From: Streptosporangium album
GTDB lineage: Bacteria; Actinomycetota; Actinomycetes; Streptosporangiales; Streptosporangiaceae
Assembly: GCF_014203795.1 (NCBI RefSeq)
Contig: NZ_JACHJU010000005.1
Location: 1 to 64,000 of the forward strand
Direction: 5' to 3'
DNA length: 64,000 bases
Part shown: piece by piece, positions 42,189 to 51,094 of the stretch
Position numbering within the stretch: position 1 is the first letter of the stretch
Layout: each line of letters opens with the position of its first letter
Made by a program: the position numbers and the translations under genes
Notes under the pieces: generated by a model
Seen by the model: only the letters and a program-made list of their open reading frames with translations
What the model was told of the DNA's origin: nothing
Databases searched by the model: none

Positions 42189-42952
42189 TGGCCGAACCCA
42201 TGGTGAGGATCCGCTCGGTGCGCAAGTGCTTCGGCTCCGTCGAGGTGCTCAAGGGCATCAGCCTGGACGTGCCGGAAGGCGGCGTGATCTGCGTCGTCGG
42301 CCCGTCCGGGTCCGGTAAGTCGACGCTGCTGCGCTGCGTCAACCGGCTGGAGACCATCGACTCGGGCCGCATCTGGGTGGACGGTGACCTGATCGGCTAC
42401 GCCGAACAGGGAGACCGGCTCCACCACCTGAGCCCCGCCCGGCTCTGCCGCCAGCGGCAGGACATCGGCATGGTGTTCCAGCGCTTCAACCTCTTCCCGC
42501 ACCGCACCGCGCTGGAGAACGTCATGGAGGGCCCGGTCGTCGTCAAGGGCGTCTCCAGGGGCGAGGCCAGGAAGAGGGCGCTGCGCCTGCTGGAGCGCGT
42601 GGGCCTGGCGGACCGCGCCGGCCACTATCCCGCCCAGCTCTCCGGAGGCCAGCAGCAGCGTGTCGCGATCGCCCGCAGCCTGGCGATGGACCCCAAGCTG
42701 ATGCTCTTCGACGAGCCGACCAGCGCGCTCGACCCCGAGCTGGTCCAGGAGGTGCTCGCCGTCATGCGGGACCTCGCCGCCAGCGGCATGACGATGATGG
42801 TGGTGACTCACGAGATGGGCTTCGCACGCGAGGTCGGCGACCACCTGGTCTTCATCGACGGCGGGGTGATCGTCGAGCAGGGACACCCCCGTGACGTGCT
42901 CGCCAACCCGCGCCACGGACGCTTCCGCGCCTTCCTCGGGCAGGTCCTGTGA
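42188..42952 (+). CDS. Amino-acid ABC transporter ATP-binding protein (GlnQ/HisP type)
   Basis: The 254-residue ATPase has Walker [13 protein letters not shown], the Q-loop in [12 protein letters not shown], signature [16 protein letters not shown], Walker [15 protein letters not shown] and H-loop [23 protein letters not shown] is typical of polar amino-acid importers. It starts within the permease stop and ends overlapping the deacylase start, so all members are translationally coupled. Confidence 0.94.
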   Translation: MAEPMVRIRSVRKCFGSVEVLKGISLDVPEGGVICVVGPSGSGKSTLLRCVNRLETIDSGRIWVDGDLIGYAEQGDRLHHLSPARLCRQRQDIGMVFQRFNLFPHRTALENVMEGPVVVKGVSRGEARKRALRLLERVGLADRAGHYPAQLSGGQQQRVAIARSLAMDPKLMLFDEPTSALDPELVQEVLAVMRDLAASGMTMMVVTHEMGFAREVGDHLVFIDGGVIVEQGHPRDVLANPRHGRFRAFLGQVL

Positions 42953-44553
42953 CCCACTTCGACCTGCTGCTCCGGGGCGGCCTGGTGGTCGACGGCACCG
43001 CGGGCCCCGGCGCTTCCCGCCACGCCGACGTCGGCGTCCTCGCCGGCCGTCTCACCCTCCTGTCCCCGGGAGCCCCCGCCGTCGCGCGCGAGACCGCCGA
43101 CCTGGCCGGCCTCGCCGTCACCCCCGGCTTCATCGACGTGCACACCCACTCCGACGGTGTCACCCTGATCGACGGCGAACGGGGCGGAGACCTGGTCCGG
43201 GCCGCCGTCCTGCAGGGGGTCACCACGGAGATCTGCGGGAACTGCGGTTCCAGCCTCTTCCCCGCGCAGCCGGAACGGCTGGCCGAGATGCGCGCGGAGA
43301 GCCGGATCTCCTTCGGCGGAGACGTCGGAATGTACGAGGGCTTCGCCGAGTTCGCCGCCGCGCACGCCGCCGTGCCCCGCGCCAACCACCTCACCTCCCT
43401 GGTCGGGCACGGCACGCTCCGCGCCGGGGTGATCGGCCCCGTCGACCGCGCCGCCACCCCCGGCGAGCTGGACACCATGTGCGCGCTGCTGGACCGGGCG
43501 CTGTCGGCGGGCGCGGCAGGGCTCTCGACCGGGCTCATCTACACCCCCGGCACCTACGCGGGCACCGACGAGGTCGTCGCGCTGGCGGCCGTCGCGGCCC
43601 GGCACGGCAAGCCGTACGTCACCCACCTGCGTGACGAGATGTCCCGCGTGCAGGAGGCGCTGGAGGAGGCCGTGGAGATCGCACGCAGGAGCGGCGCCCC
43701 GCTGCACGTCTCCCACCACAAGACGGCGGGCAAGTACGCCTGGGGGCGCACCGAGCGCACCCTGCCCAGGATCGCCGCCCTACGCGCCGAGGGCATGGAC
43801 GTGACCTGTGACGTCTACCCCTACACCGCCGGAAGCACGGCGCTGGGCGCGATGCTCCCGCCCTGGGCCTCGGACGGCGGGGTCTCGGCGCTGACGGCGC
43901 GGCTGGCCGACCCGGACCAGCGCGATCGGATGCGCAGGGCCATCGCCGAAGGCGTCCCCGGCTGGGAGAACACCGTCGGCAACGGCGGCTGGGACCGCAT
44001 CTCCATCGCCTGCGCGCCACGTCACCCCGAGACGGAGGGGCGCACGGTCGCCGAGCTGGCCGCCGAGCGCGGGCAGGACCCCCTCGACGTGGCCGCGGCC
44101 CTGCTCGTCGCCGAGCGTGGTGAGGTGACGATCATCAGCCACTCCATGATCGAGGACGATGTGCGGCGGGTACTGGCCGCGCCCTACTCGATGATCGGCT
44201 CCGACGGCGTGCCCAAGCCCGGCGGCCGTCCCCACCCCCGTTGGGCGGGGACGTTCCCCCGTGTCCTCGGGCGCTACGTCAGGGAGCTGGGCCTGCTGAG
44301 CCTGGAGACGGCGGTGCACAAGATGACCGGCATGGCCGCGGCCAGGTTCGGGCTCGCCGGACGGGGTGTGATCAGGGACGGCGCCCACGCCGACCTGGTC
44401 GTCTTCGACCCCGGCTCGATCACCGACGGCGCGACCTTCGCCGACCCGCTGGTCCCCCCGTCGGGGATCCACTCGGTGATCGTCGCCGGCGAGACCGTGG
44501 TCAGGGACGGAGCCGCGACCGGCGCCCGGCCGGGGACGGTGCTGCGCACGTGA
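42949..44553 (+). CDS. N-acyl-D-amino-acid deacylase (D-aminoacylase), amidohydrolase family
   Basis: The GTG at 42949 overlaps the ATPase stop. The 534-residue protein has [18 protein letters not shown], the metal motif FIDVHTHSD, the metal Cys in [12 protein letters not shown], and [15 protein letters not shown] with later HVSHHK ligands. The Ser-Asp block [20 protein letters not shown] is the hallmark of D-aminoacylases and dihydroorotase-like enzymes. It removes acyl groups from N-acyl-D-amino acids. Being coupled to the importer, it probably acts on the imported compound. Confidence 0.9.
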   Translation: MTHFDLLLRGGLVVDGTAGPGASRHADVGVLAGRLTLLSPGAPAVARETADLAGLAVTPGFIDVHTHSDGVTLIDGERGGDLVRAAVLQGVTTEICGNCGSSLFPAQPERLAEMRAESRISFGGDVGMYEGFAEFAAAHAAVPRANHLTSLVGHGTLRAGVIGPVDRAATPGELDTMCALLDRALSAGAAGLSTGLIYTPGTYAGTDEVVALAAVAARHGKPYVTHLRDEMSRVQEALEEAVEIARRSGAPLHVSHHKTAGKYAWGRTERTLPRIAALRAEGMDVTCDVYPYTAGSTALGAMLPPWASDGGVSALTARLADPDQRDRMRRAIAEGVPGWENTVGNGGWDRISIACAPRHPETEGRTVAELAAERGQDPLDVAAALLVAERGEVTIISHSMIEDDVRRVLAAPYSMIGSDGVPKPGGRPHPRWAGTFPRVLGRYVRELGLLSLETAVHKMTGMAAARFGLAGRGVIRDGAHADLVVFDPGSITDGATFADPLVPPSGIHSVIVAGETVVRDGAATGARPGTVLRT

Positions 44554-45404
44554 ACGACGATCCCGCGATCGGCCGTGATCGCGGCCTCTGGGAGGATGCG
44601 GCGATGACAGAACTCAACGCGCGAGGCGAGGGCGGCGCGTGCACGGTGGCCGTTTCGGTGCCGGGGCTGATCTCTCTCCACGAAGACGTCGAGCTGACCC
44701 TGGCGAGCACCGGCAAGCTGCTGCTGCTCGCCGTGGTGGCGCGGGAGATCGCCGCGGGGACGCTCGATCCCGCCGAGACCGTGGAGCTGCTGCAGGACGA
44801 CCGCTGCGGTGGTTCCGGCCTCCTCGGCATCCTTTCCGGCCGCCACTGGGCCATCGGGGACCTCGCCGTGCTCACTGCGTCGGTGAGCGACAACACCGCC
44901 ACCAACGCGCTGCTCCGCCGGCTCGGCCTGGACCGGGTGGCCGAGGGAGCCGCCGAACTCGGGTTCGTACGCACACGCATCCTCGACCGGATCCGCGAGC
45001 CGCGCCTGCCCGCGCACCCGCCCACGTTCGCCGTCGGTACGGCGGGCGAGCTCGCACGGTTCGCGGCGGGGCTCGACGGCCGCCGGGAGTGGGAGCGGCT
45101 CCTGCTCGGCTGGATGGCGCACAACACCGACCGGAGCCTGGTCCCCGCCCTGCTGCCGCACGAGCCGGAGGAGCGGCAGGTGCCCCTCTCCGTTCCCGCC
45201 GGGACGGTCTGGACGGCCAACAAGACCGGCACCGACACCGGGGTGCGGGCCGACGTGGGGGTGATGGTCGGCGCCGGCCGCCGGATCGGGTACGCCGTGC
45301 TGGCCAACGGCCCCGCCGGGGCCGAGCACACCCTGGTGGAGAGGGTACGGCAGGCCGGCCTGGCCATCGGCCGCCTGGCGGGCCTGCCCGACGGCCCCCG
45401 CTGA
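44550..45404 (+). CDS. Class A beta-lactamase-like serine hydrolase without a signal peptide
   Basis: GTG 44550 overlaps the deacylase stop; 284 residues (an ATG at 44604 is possible). Motifs of class A enzymes: SxxK in LASTGKLLLL, SDN in SVSDNTATNALL, a Glu in RIREPRLPA at the omega-loop position, and KTG in ANKTGTDTGVRAD. No export signal precedes them, unlike true beta-lactamases, so it should be cytoplasmic. In this operon it may open or deacylate an imported lactam or peptide. Activity is not predictable from motifs alone. Confidence 0.85.
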   Translation: MNDDPAIGRDRGLWEDAAMTELNARGEGGACTVAVSVPGLISLHEDVELTLASTGKLLLLAVVAREIAAGTLDPAETVELLQDDRCGGSGLLGILSGRHWAIGDLAVLTASVSDNTATNALLRRLGLDRVAEGAAELGFVRTRILDRIREPRLPAHPPTFAVGTAGELARFAAGLDGRREWERLLLGWMAHNTDRSLVPALLPHEPEERQVPLSVPAGTVWTANKTGTDTGVRADVGVMVGAGRRIGYAVLANGPAGAEHTLVERVRQAGLAIGRLAGLPDGPR

Positions 45405-45417
45405 GGGCGCCGAGGCC

Positions 45418-46329
45418 TCAGCGAAGGGCGTTGCGGAGCTGGGCCGAGGCGTCGCGCAGGTAGTCGATGAAGGAGCGCAGCGCCGGGTTGGGGTTGGTCG
45501 GGCGGGTGGCGGCGCCGATCCTGCGGTAGAGGCGGGGCCCGTCCAACCGGCACACCTGGATGCCCGAGGCGCCCTGCGCGCCGAGGCTGGGCACCAGGGC
45601 CACCCCCAGCCCGGCCCTGACCAGGCCGAGCGTGACCTCGTAGTGGTCGCTGCGGCACCGGATCGTCGGGCTGAACCCCTCCAGCGCGCTGGCCCGTTCC
45701 AGCACCGAGACCGGCGTGTCGGTGCCGTAGGTGGTGATCCACGGTTCGTCGGCCAGGTCGGAGAGCTGTACGCGCCGCTGCTGCCCCGCCGGATGGCCCG
45801 GCGGCACGACGAGAAGCTGCGGCTCGTCGAACAGATGGGTGACCTCGACCCCCTCCGGCGGCTTCCAGGGATCGAGTGCGTGCTCGAAGACCACCAGGAT
45901 GTCGAGCGCGCCGCGCTCCAGGTCCGGCAGGAGCTCGTGTGGCTGGCCGAGCACCAGGTCGAGCTCCACGGCGGGGTGCCGGGCGGTGAAGGTCGACAGC
46001 GCCAGCGGCAGCAGCCGATACCCCGCCGAGGCGAAGAACCCGATCCGCAGCTGCCCGGCGTCGGCCCTGGCCTGTGCCAGCAGATCCTTCTCCGCGGCCT
46101 CGATGATGTCGAGGACCTCCTGCGCCCTGGTCGCGAGCCGCCGCCCGGCGGCGGTCAGCCGCAGGCTCTGCGCCCCCCGCTCGACCAGGCCCACGCCGGC
46201 CTCCTCTTCCAGTCTGGAGAGCTGGTGGGACACGGCGGACGGTGAGAGCCGCAGGCTACGGGCGGCTCCCGCGATGCTCCCTGTCCTGAAGACCTCCAGG
46301 AGAACCCGGAGGCGGTGACTGCTCAACAC
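45418..46329 (-). CDS. LysR-family transcriptional regulator
   Basis: The GTG start gives 303 residues. The N-terminal winged helix is clear (LRVLLEVFRTGSIAGAARSL, SPSAVSHQLSRLEEEAG), followed by a PBP2-like effector domain (LRIGFFASAGYRLLP, GHPAGQQRRVQLSDL). It converges on the D-aminoacylase operon with a 13-bp gap and could control it, although LysR regulators usually diverge from their targets. Confidence 0.92.
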   Translation of the reverse strand: MLSSHRLRVLLEVFRTGSIAGAARSLRLSPSAVSHQLSRLEEEAGVGLVERGAQSLRLTAAGRRLATRAQEVLDIIEAAEKDLLAQARADAGQLRIGFFASAGYRLLPLALSTFTARHPAVELDLVLGQPHELLPDLERGALDILVVFEHALDPWKPPEGVEVTHLFDEPQLLVVPPGHPAGQQRRVQLSDLADEPWITTYGTDTPVSVLERASALEGFSPTIRCRSDHYEVTLGLVRAGLGVALVPSLGAQGASGIQVCRLDGPRLYRRIGAATRPTNPNPALRSFIDYLRDASAQLRNALR

Positions 46330-46404
46330 CGTTCCAGTATCGGCGCGGGGGAGGAGCCCGAGGACCGCCGGGGGGCACGGATCCGCTCCGGCCCGCCGCG
46401 GAGA

Positions 46405-47211
46405 TCACGCCCCCTGGCCGTGGCGGGCCTTCGGGGCCGGCAGCGCGCAGTCCCCGCACATGCCGCCGCCGGGCAGCCGATAGTAGAGGCAGCAACTGCG
46501 CCGGACGAAGGAGTGGTGGCCCGGGGCCGCCTCGGCGAGGTCGCCGGTCCCCTCCAGCACCCCGAGAGCCAGCAGCTCGCGGATGAGCGAGGCGGCCCGT
46601 GGGACGATGTCCGGCCTCTCGCACGCGATGGCCGGCAGGGTCCCGGCCAGGGCCGAGGCCGCGTTGCCCCACAGCAGCCGTGGCGCGATCTTGGTGACCT
46701 CCTGTACGGCCAGCGCCAGCGGTTCGAGTAGCCCGGTCATCACGGTGCGGTAGGCCGGCGCGGCGGCCCGGTCCGGTCCGGCGACCTCCCAGCCGGTCGG
46801 GCGGGCCGTCCACAGGGGGACCGGGCCGCTCTCGACGGGTCGCCAGTGGAGGTCCGCCGGAGCCAGGTCCACGAGCAGTCCGCGGGCGGCGACCGCGCCG
46901 ACGACCGGCGACCAGAGCCGGGCGGCCAGCCCCTGGAACAGGATCGAGGCGGCGACCCGGGTCTCGCCGGTGCCCAGCCGCCGTCCGACGTGGCCGGTCC
47001 AGGCGCGCAGGGCGCCGACGTCGGTATGGAGTTCGGTGAGCGGGCGCCAGACCGGGCCGGCCCTCTCCGCGGTCTCCGTCGAGATGGCGAAGTACGGCCC
47101 GATGGCCGACACCTCGGCCATCACCCCGGTGACCTCGTCGCCCTCCGCCGGGCGGAGCGCCGGGACGCGCCCGTACTCCTCAGGAGACCCCTGGGCCGGG
47201 GGAGGGGTCAT
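46405..47211 (-). CDS. FhuF-like ferric-siderophore reductase, C-terminal 2Fe-2S protein
   Basis: The 268-residue protein has a variable N-terminal region and ends with the FhuF-type cluster site: RRSCCLYYRLPGGGMCGDC (four Cys in a CC-x10-CxxC arrangement). Such proteins reduce Fe(III) from imported siderophores in the cytoplasm. Its ATG overlaps the stop of the decayed BrkB gene (ATGA), so it was once the second gene of that operon. The gene itself looks whole. Confidence 0.88.
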   Translation of the reverse strand: MTPPPAQGSPEEYGRVPALRPAEGDEVTGVMAEVSAIGPYFAISTETAERAGPVWRPLTELHTDVGALRAWTGHVGRRLGTGETRVAASILFQGLAARLWSPVVGAVAARGLLVDLAPADLHWRPVESGPVPLWTARPTGWEVAGPDRAAAPAYRTVMTGLLEPLALAVQEVTKIAPRLLWGNAASALAGTLPAIACERPDIVPRAASLIRELLALGVLEGTGDLAEAAPGHHSFVRRSCCLYYRLPGGGMCGDCALPAPKARHGQGA

Positions 47212-47851
47212 ATCAGTGCCGCCGGAGAGGACGGCGTACGGCGTACGGCCAGGTCGACGATGTCACCGGTGGTGCCGGTGGCGGTGAGCGCGGCGGCGAA
47301 CAGGATGAGCTGGTTGAGGATCTTGAGGAAGACGAGGAGCGCGACGGCGCCGGCCACGACCTGGTAGGCGGGATTGGACGCGGTGAGTTCGAGGTAGAAC
47401 TGACCGAGTGATTTGAGGATCTCCAGGCCGACCGGAGCAGGAAGCGGCCCGGATACTCCTCGATCCGCCAGATCGCCCTGATCGCCGACCGCAGGGTGTC
47501 CATCCAGAACAGGCCGGTGATCGGCAGACCGATGAAGGCGATCACCCCTGCCGTGCTCCTGGCGTCAAGCAGGGCCCGTACGTCGAGACGGGGGAAGTTG
47601 TCGGTCAGATACAGCTGCACGGTGCTTATCACCTGCGGTCTGTTCAGGATGTGTCCGATGATCGAGAAGCCCAGCAGTCCAAGTGCGAACAGCGCGAAGA
47701 ACGCATAATAGGTGAGGGCCGCCGACAGCCGTCCACCGCCCACCTGGTCGTAGCTCAGACAGGCGCGGACCAGATGGTCCAGCCAGCCGTGGCGGTGGCG
47801 GGCCCGGGTCCAGAACTCCGCGACCCGCCCGGTGAATCCCCTGACCGTCAT
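47208..47851 (-). pseudogene. YihY/BrkB-family membrane protein with internal deletion
   Basis: From ATG 47851 the first frame reads VRACLSYDQVGGGRLSAALT, YYAFFALFALGLLGFSIIG and SAIRAIWRIEEYPGRFLLR, as in BrkB-type proteins (ex-ribonuclease BN). Then the frame changes and the C-terminal segment follows: VGLEILKSLGQFYLELTASN, PAYQVVAGAVALLVFLKILN and QLILFAAALTATGTTGDIVD, ending at 47208. The middle helices (roughly 80 residues) are absent. The correct-frame stop overlaps the next gene's ATG, supporting this reading. It is a deletion scar with frameshift near 47432-47450. Confidence 0.8.
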
Positions 47852-47959
47852 ACATCGGTCACTACCCGGAGCCGGCCGGGCTAGCGCCCGCACCGGCCGG
47901 TTAAGGAAAGTCCGTGTGACCGCCCGTCCGGGGACCTGCGACCCCAGCGAGGGTTTTGA

Positions 47960-48115
47960 CGTGGTGATACGTGACCGGCTGTCCCTGAAGAACGGCGTGT
48001 TCTCCAGGGACAGCCGGTTCGCGGCGACGTCGAACTCCAGCGTCACCTTCGGGACTGACCAGGACAGCGGTCGCGGCGTTCCAGTTCACGCCCCAGTCGT
48101 TGCGGTTGGTGTTCC
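47960..48115 (-). pseudogene. YceI-like protein remnant
   Basis: One frame reads NTNRNDWGVNWNAATAVLVS. After one extra base it continues PKVTLEFDVAANRLSLENTP. YceI lipocalin-like proteins end with a similar NRxDWGLxWN...GGVLVSxxVxLEFDVSA block. The start of the gene and a few internal residues are missing. An imperfect 19-bp inverted repeat (47975-47993 and 47999-48017) overlaps it. Confidence 0.5.
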
Positions 48116-48312
48116 GTGCTGAATCAGGCGGCGCGGCCGGCCTTGAATGAGGCCTACCGGCTGCTGGGCTCCCTGGCCGATGCCGAGGATGTCGTACAGG
48201 AGACCTACGCCCGCTGGTACGCCATGTCCCGACAGCAGCAGGAAGGCATCGAATCCCCGTCTTCCGCTACTCCTTCGCCGAAGTGGCCGAGATCGTCGGC
48301 CGTACGCCGGCG
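48116..48312 (+). pseudogene. SigJ-like ECF sigma factor remnant
   Basis: LNEAYRLLGSLADAEDVVQE then TYARWYAM is region 2 of an ECF41/SigJ-type factor, read from 48116 to about 48250. Shortly after, another frame reads FRYSFAEVAEIVGRTPAA, the region 4 helix-turn-helix (normally more than 100 residues later). The middle and the C-terminal SnoaL-like domain are missing. Confidence 0.7.
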
Positions 48313-48666
48313 GCCGGGTCGCGCAGATCGCGGAGGCTGCCGCCCAGGCCAGGGCGTTGGTCTGCTGCGGGTCCCCGTCCTGGCCATCGAGATCGAACTG
48401 GTCGACGAAACCGACCACCTGACCGACCGACACGAACCCGGCCACATCCGAAGGAGGAGGCCGAGCAAGCCCACACCGATTTCGCTGCCCTGCACTCAAC
48501 CTGACGACACGCGCCACGCCGAAACAACCCAGGCAGAACATGGCGGAAGTGATCTCACAGTCCGGCTGCGACCCCCGCATCACCGCAGCTCAGGTGTATA
48601 TCTGTTGGATTTTTCGCCGGGACTGCCGGCACCCCTGATCGGTGGCGCGGCCTGGTCGGCTAAGAG
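48313..48666. other. No recognisable gene
   Basis: Open frames here are short and lack family features. They probably include eroded sequence from the sigma-factor gene. A short AT-rich patch lies at about 48593-48615. Confidence 0.4.
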
Positions 48667-49200
48667 TCACCGAAAGTGCCGCCTGTTGTTGGCGAGCGAG
48701 CCGCGCCTGCCTAGCCGCCATCCGGCCGTTGCCCAGCACATCCCCCAGAGCAGGAAGAACGGCGACCACAGCAGCAGATCCCAGCGCGCCAAGGTGCGAG
48801 CCAGCGCGGCGTGCTCGACCGGCGCCGGGCGGACCCCGGTCAGCAGCAGTGCGTCGCCGACGAAGCCGAACCCCAGCCCCCCGATCGACCGGGCGATCAT
48901 GAAGACCCCCAGCGTCCAGGCGATCGCGAGCAGCAGCCGGCGCGGGACGGTCACACCCCAGGGCCGCACGGTGGCCAACGCGACGATGACACCGACCACC
49001 GCGGCACCGGCCAGCAACCAGTGGCTCGCCACGAACAAGGGATCACGTGCGAGCAACATTTCGCGCAGCTGTGGAGGCAACGGGTCCTTGTCGGCCAGCG
49101 CATTGGCCCCCAGCGCCTGGGCGAGCTTCATCGATCCGTAGGCCGCGGCGCACGCCGCCGCCCCATACGCGCCCACCCGCGCCCGATCAGCCCGCGACAC
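48667..49200 (-). CDS. Membrane protein of unknown function (DUF3995-like)
   Basis: The 177-residue protein has about four hydrophobic segments (HWLLAGAAVVGVIVALATV, LLLAIAWTLGVFMIARSIGG, WDLLLWSPFFLLWGMCW). The pattern GDALLLTGVRP and ARWDLLLWSPFFLLWG recalls DUF3995 proteins, by memory only. Its ATG lies 14 bp inside the upstream membrane gene, so the two are cotranslated and may form one complex. Confidence 0.7.
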   Translation of the reverse strand: MSRADRARVGAYGAAACAAAYGSMKLAQALGANALADKDPLPPQLREMLLARDPLFVASHWLLAGAAVVGVIVALATVRPWGVTVPRRLLLAIAWTLGVFMIARSIGGLGFGFVGDALLLTGVRPAPVEHAALARTLARWDLLLWSPFFLLWGMCWATAGWRLGRRGSLANNRRHFR

Positions 49201-49639
49201 GTCTCGTCGCCGCCGCGTAGGACCGGATCATCTCCAGGAACAGCCCGATCACAAGGATCCCGAGGACGCCGTGGTACCACTGCCAGCCCACACCGATGCC
49301 GACGAACCCGTCCGCGATCATGATCCCCGCGCCGCCGCCGACGGCCAGTAGCATCCCGACCAGCACGAGCAGCATCAACGTTCTCGGCACCCTGCGCCCC
49401 AGCGCCGTGACCGTGGCGATGGCGACGCACGCACCCAACACGCCGGACGCGGTTGCGAGCCACTGTGCGGTGGCCGCGTCCATGAAGTAGCTTCCGGTAT
49501 CGGCAGCCGACACGGGCGGGCCGCCCGGGAACCCGAGCCGGGCCTGCAGGGCGAAGGCGGCCTTCCCCGCGGCGTACCCGAGGAACAGGACCGCCAGCGC
49601 GTAAGCCGGCCAGCGTCGTGGGCGATCAGAATCAACCAT
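49187..49639 (-). CDS. Four-helix membrane protein of unknown function
   Basis: ATG 49639 (MVDSDRPRRWPAYALAV) gives 150 residues and four hydrophobic helices (ALAVLFLGYAAGKAAFAL, WLATASGVLGACVAIATVTA, TLMLLVLVGMLLAVGGGAGI, WYHGVLGILVIGLFLEMI). No family is recognised. It overlaps the following membrane gene by 14 bp. A dyad at 49696-49713 lies 57 bp upstream and may be its operator. Confidence 0.7.
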   Translation of the reverse strand: MVDSDRPRRWPAYALAVLFLGYAAGKAAFALQARLGFPGGPPVSAADTGSYFMDAATAQWLATASGVLGACVAIATVTALGRRVPRTLMLLVLVGMLLAVGGGAGIMIADGFVGIGVGWQWYHGVLGILVIGLFLEMIRSYAAATRRVAG

Positions 49640-49686
49640 GACTGCGACAGTAGAGGCCGCACACCGGGCATTACTCCCCATAGCGA

Positions 49687-49713
49687 GGGAGGCGCCTCCC
49701 CTGCAAGGGGGAG
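49687..49713. promoter_or_regulatory. Palindrome and dyad upstream of the membrane gene pair
   Basis: A perfect 14-bp palindrome GGGAGGCGCCTCCC (49687-49700) adjoins CTCCCC-N6-GGGGAG (49696-49713). MerR-family regulators bind similar dyads inside promoters with long spacers. No MerR gene is in the window. The rest of 49640-49948 shows no gene. Confidence 0.4.
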
Positions 49714-49948
49714 CGCCAGGAGCTCCCCTTGGATCGAGTCGGCGCTCGCCACAGCACCGCAGCAAGATCACTCGCGGGCGGGTCCTTGAAGGGGCCGGTT
49801 GCCTCGTGGAAGGGCCGCAATCGTGCGCGCGGGCAAGAGCACACCGATGCTTCCACCGCAAGACAGCTGCCCCCTTGGGGTCAGGTGTTGCGACCACCTT
49901 TAGAACCCAAGCGTTCAACTGGGGCCACGTTCATAGCCACTCAGTGGT

Positions 49949-50398
49949 CTATTCCGGGACGGTGTACTCGACCGCCGGCGCCTCGATGTATTTGTCGAGC
50001 TCAGGGAGGTTGACAACGATCGGGTCCACGCCGGACCGCACAACTGCCCAGACCGTCTCGTACTCGGCGGAGGCATTGATCTCCTGGTGAATGACATGGG
50101 CGGGGACGAACACGAAGTCACCGCGTCCCGCTTCCGCCACGTTCTCCAGCCGGTCCCCCCACCGGTACCGGGCCGTGCCGCTGATGACGTACAGGACGGT
50201 TTCCTGCTCCCCGTGATGGTGCGCTCCGGTTGCCGCGCCGGGCTTGACCGTGCTCAGGAACGCCGAAAGATGTGCTGCGTCCGGGTTCCGGGCATCGAAG
50301 GCTACTTCGCGGATCAGCCCAGGAGTCTGCGTCGTGTTTCTGTCGAGGGCTTCGCGGTGGACGACCCTGACCTGCTTGCTGAGGGGAATGTCACTCAT
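49949..50398 (-). CDS. Cupin-domain protein
   Basis: This 149-residue single-cupin protein has motif 1 GAATGAHHHGEQETVLYVIS and motif 2 GDFVFVPAHVIHQEINAS, with His-His-His and Glu metal ligands. Function is unknown; similar proteins are dioxygenases, isomerases or sugar-binding domains. The start overlaps the stop of the upstream Dyp-peroxidase remnant (ATGA), a sign of a former operon. Confidence 0.85.
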   Translation of the reverse strand: MSDIPLSKQVRVVHREALDRNTTQTPGLIREVAFDARNPDAAHLSAFLSTVKPGAATGAHHHGEQETVLYVISGTARYRWGDRLENVAEAGRGDFVFVPAHVIHQEINASAEYETVWAVVRSGVDPIVVNLPELDKYIEAPAVEYTVPE

Positions 50399-50652
50399 GG
50401 TTGCCCTTTCTCTAGCGCCAAGAAGCGATCACCCATATGGAAGACCACCCCGTCCACCCGGCCGCCGCGGGCCCGGATGCGGAACAGCAGGTCACCTGGT
50501 GTGGCCACGGCACGGTGGACGCGTCCGGCCAGTTCGCGGAAGGGGGTAGTTCGACGGGGCGCGGCCCGGCGAACAGCCGGTCCCAGGCCCGCGAACCGAT
50601 TCCGGTGACGCAGCTCAATCTGCCTTCCTGCACCCGGAAACCGGCAGCCCTC
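50395..50652 (-). pseudogene. Dyp-type (YfeX-like) peroxidase remnant
   Basis: One frame reads LSCVTGIGSRAWDRLFAGPR, very like the N-terminal LxCVVGIGSDAWDRLF block of YfeX-type Dyp peroxidases. After a frame change it continues FRELAGRVHRAVATPGDLLF and RIRAR, the next block (ATPGDLLFHIRA). The heme-binding C-terminal two-thirds are missing. The frame then runs to a stop that overlaps the cupin start. Confidence 0.6.
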
Positions 50653-50654
50653 TG

Positions 50655-51094
50655 CAGGCCCGATGATGCCCAGATGCCCGGTCGGGTTGACCAGCCGGGC
50701 GCCAGGCCACCAGCCCGCCGAACACCGCGACCGTCGCGCCCGCGGTCACCTGCGCCAACTCGGTCGCATGCCACCCGGTCACGAACGCGTCGGCCAGCAA
50801 CACCAGATCGTCTTCACGATCGTCGCCCGGTTCCCCGGGCACCGGGATGCAGTTGGCGTCGGCGAAGGGCACCCTCAGCAGCTCGGCCTGCGCGCCGCGG
50901 TAAGGCCCCATGCCCGCGTAACCGTACGCCGCGCCGAAGCCACCCGGGCGCACCCGCAGGCAGGCGGCCGACAGTCCCCGCGCGCAGTTGACGCACACTC
51001 CGCAGTACACGTGGGTCGGGATCACCACCCGGTCCCCGGGTTTGACCATCTCGACCGCGACCGAGCGGGTGCCGGCGAAGACGACGGCCTTCAT
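50655..51094 (-). pseudogene. Zinc alcohol/formaldehyde dehydrogenase-like remnant with deletions
   Basis: The frame from 51094 begins MKAVVFAGTRSVAVE and jumps straight to VKPGDRVVIPTHVYCGVCVN, missing about 65 residues with the catalytic GSDLH/GHE region. It then matches the family well (CARGLSAACLRVRPGGFGAA, PFADANCIPVPGEPGDD, LADAFVTGWHATELA) until TVAVFGG. After that only NPTGHLGIIG remains in another frame. The structural zinc Cys set (CGVCVNC...C) survives, but the enzyme cannot. Confidence 0.75.

Noticed and set aside
44550-45404. Call as a true antibiotic-resistance beta-lactamase
   Set aside because: The class A motifs are present, but there is no signal peptide and the gene sits in an importer/D-aminoacylase operon. 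Resistance cannot be inferred.
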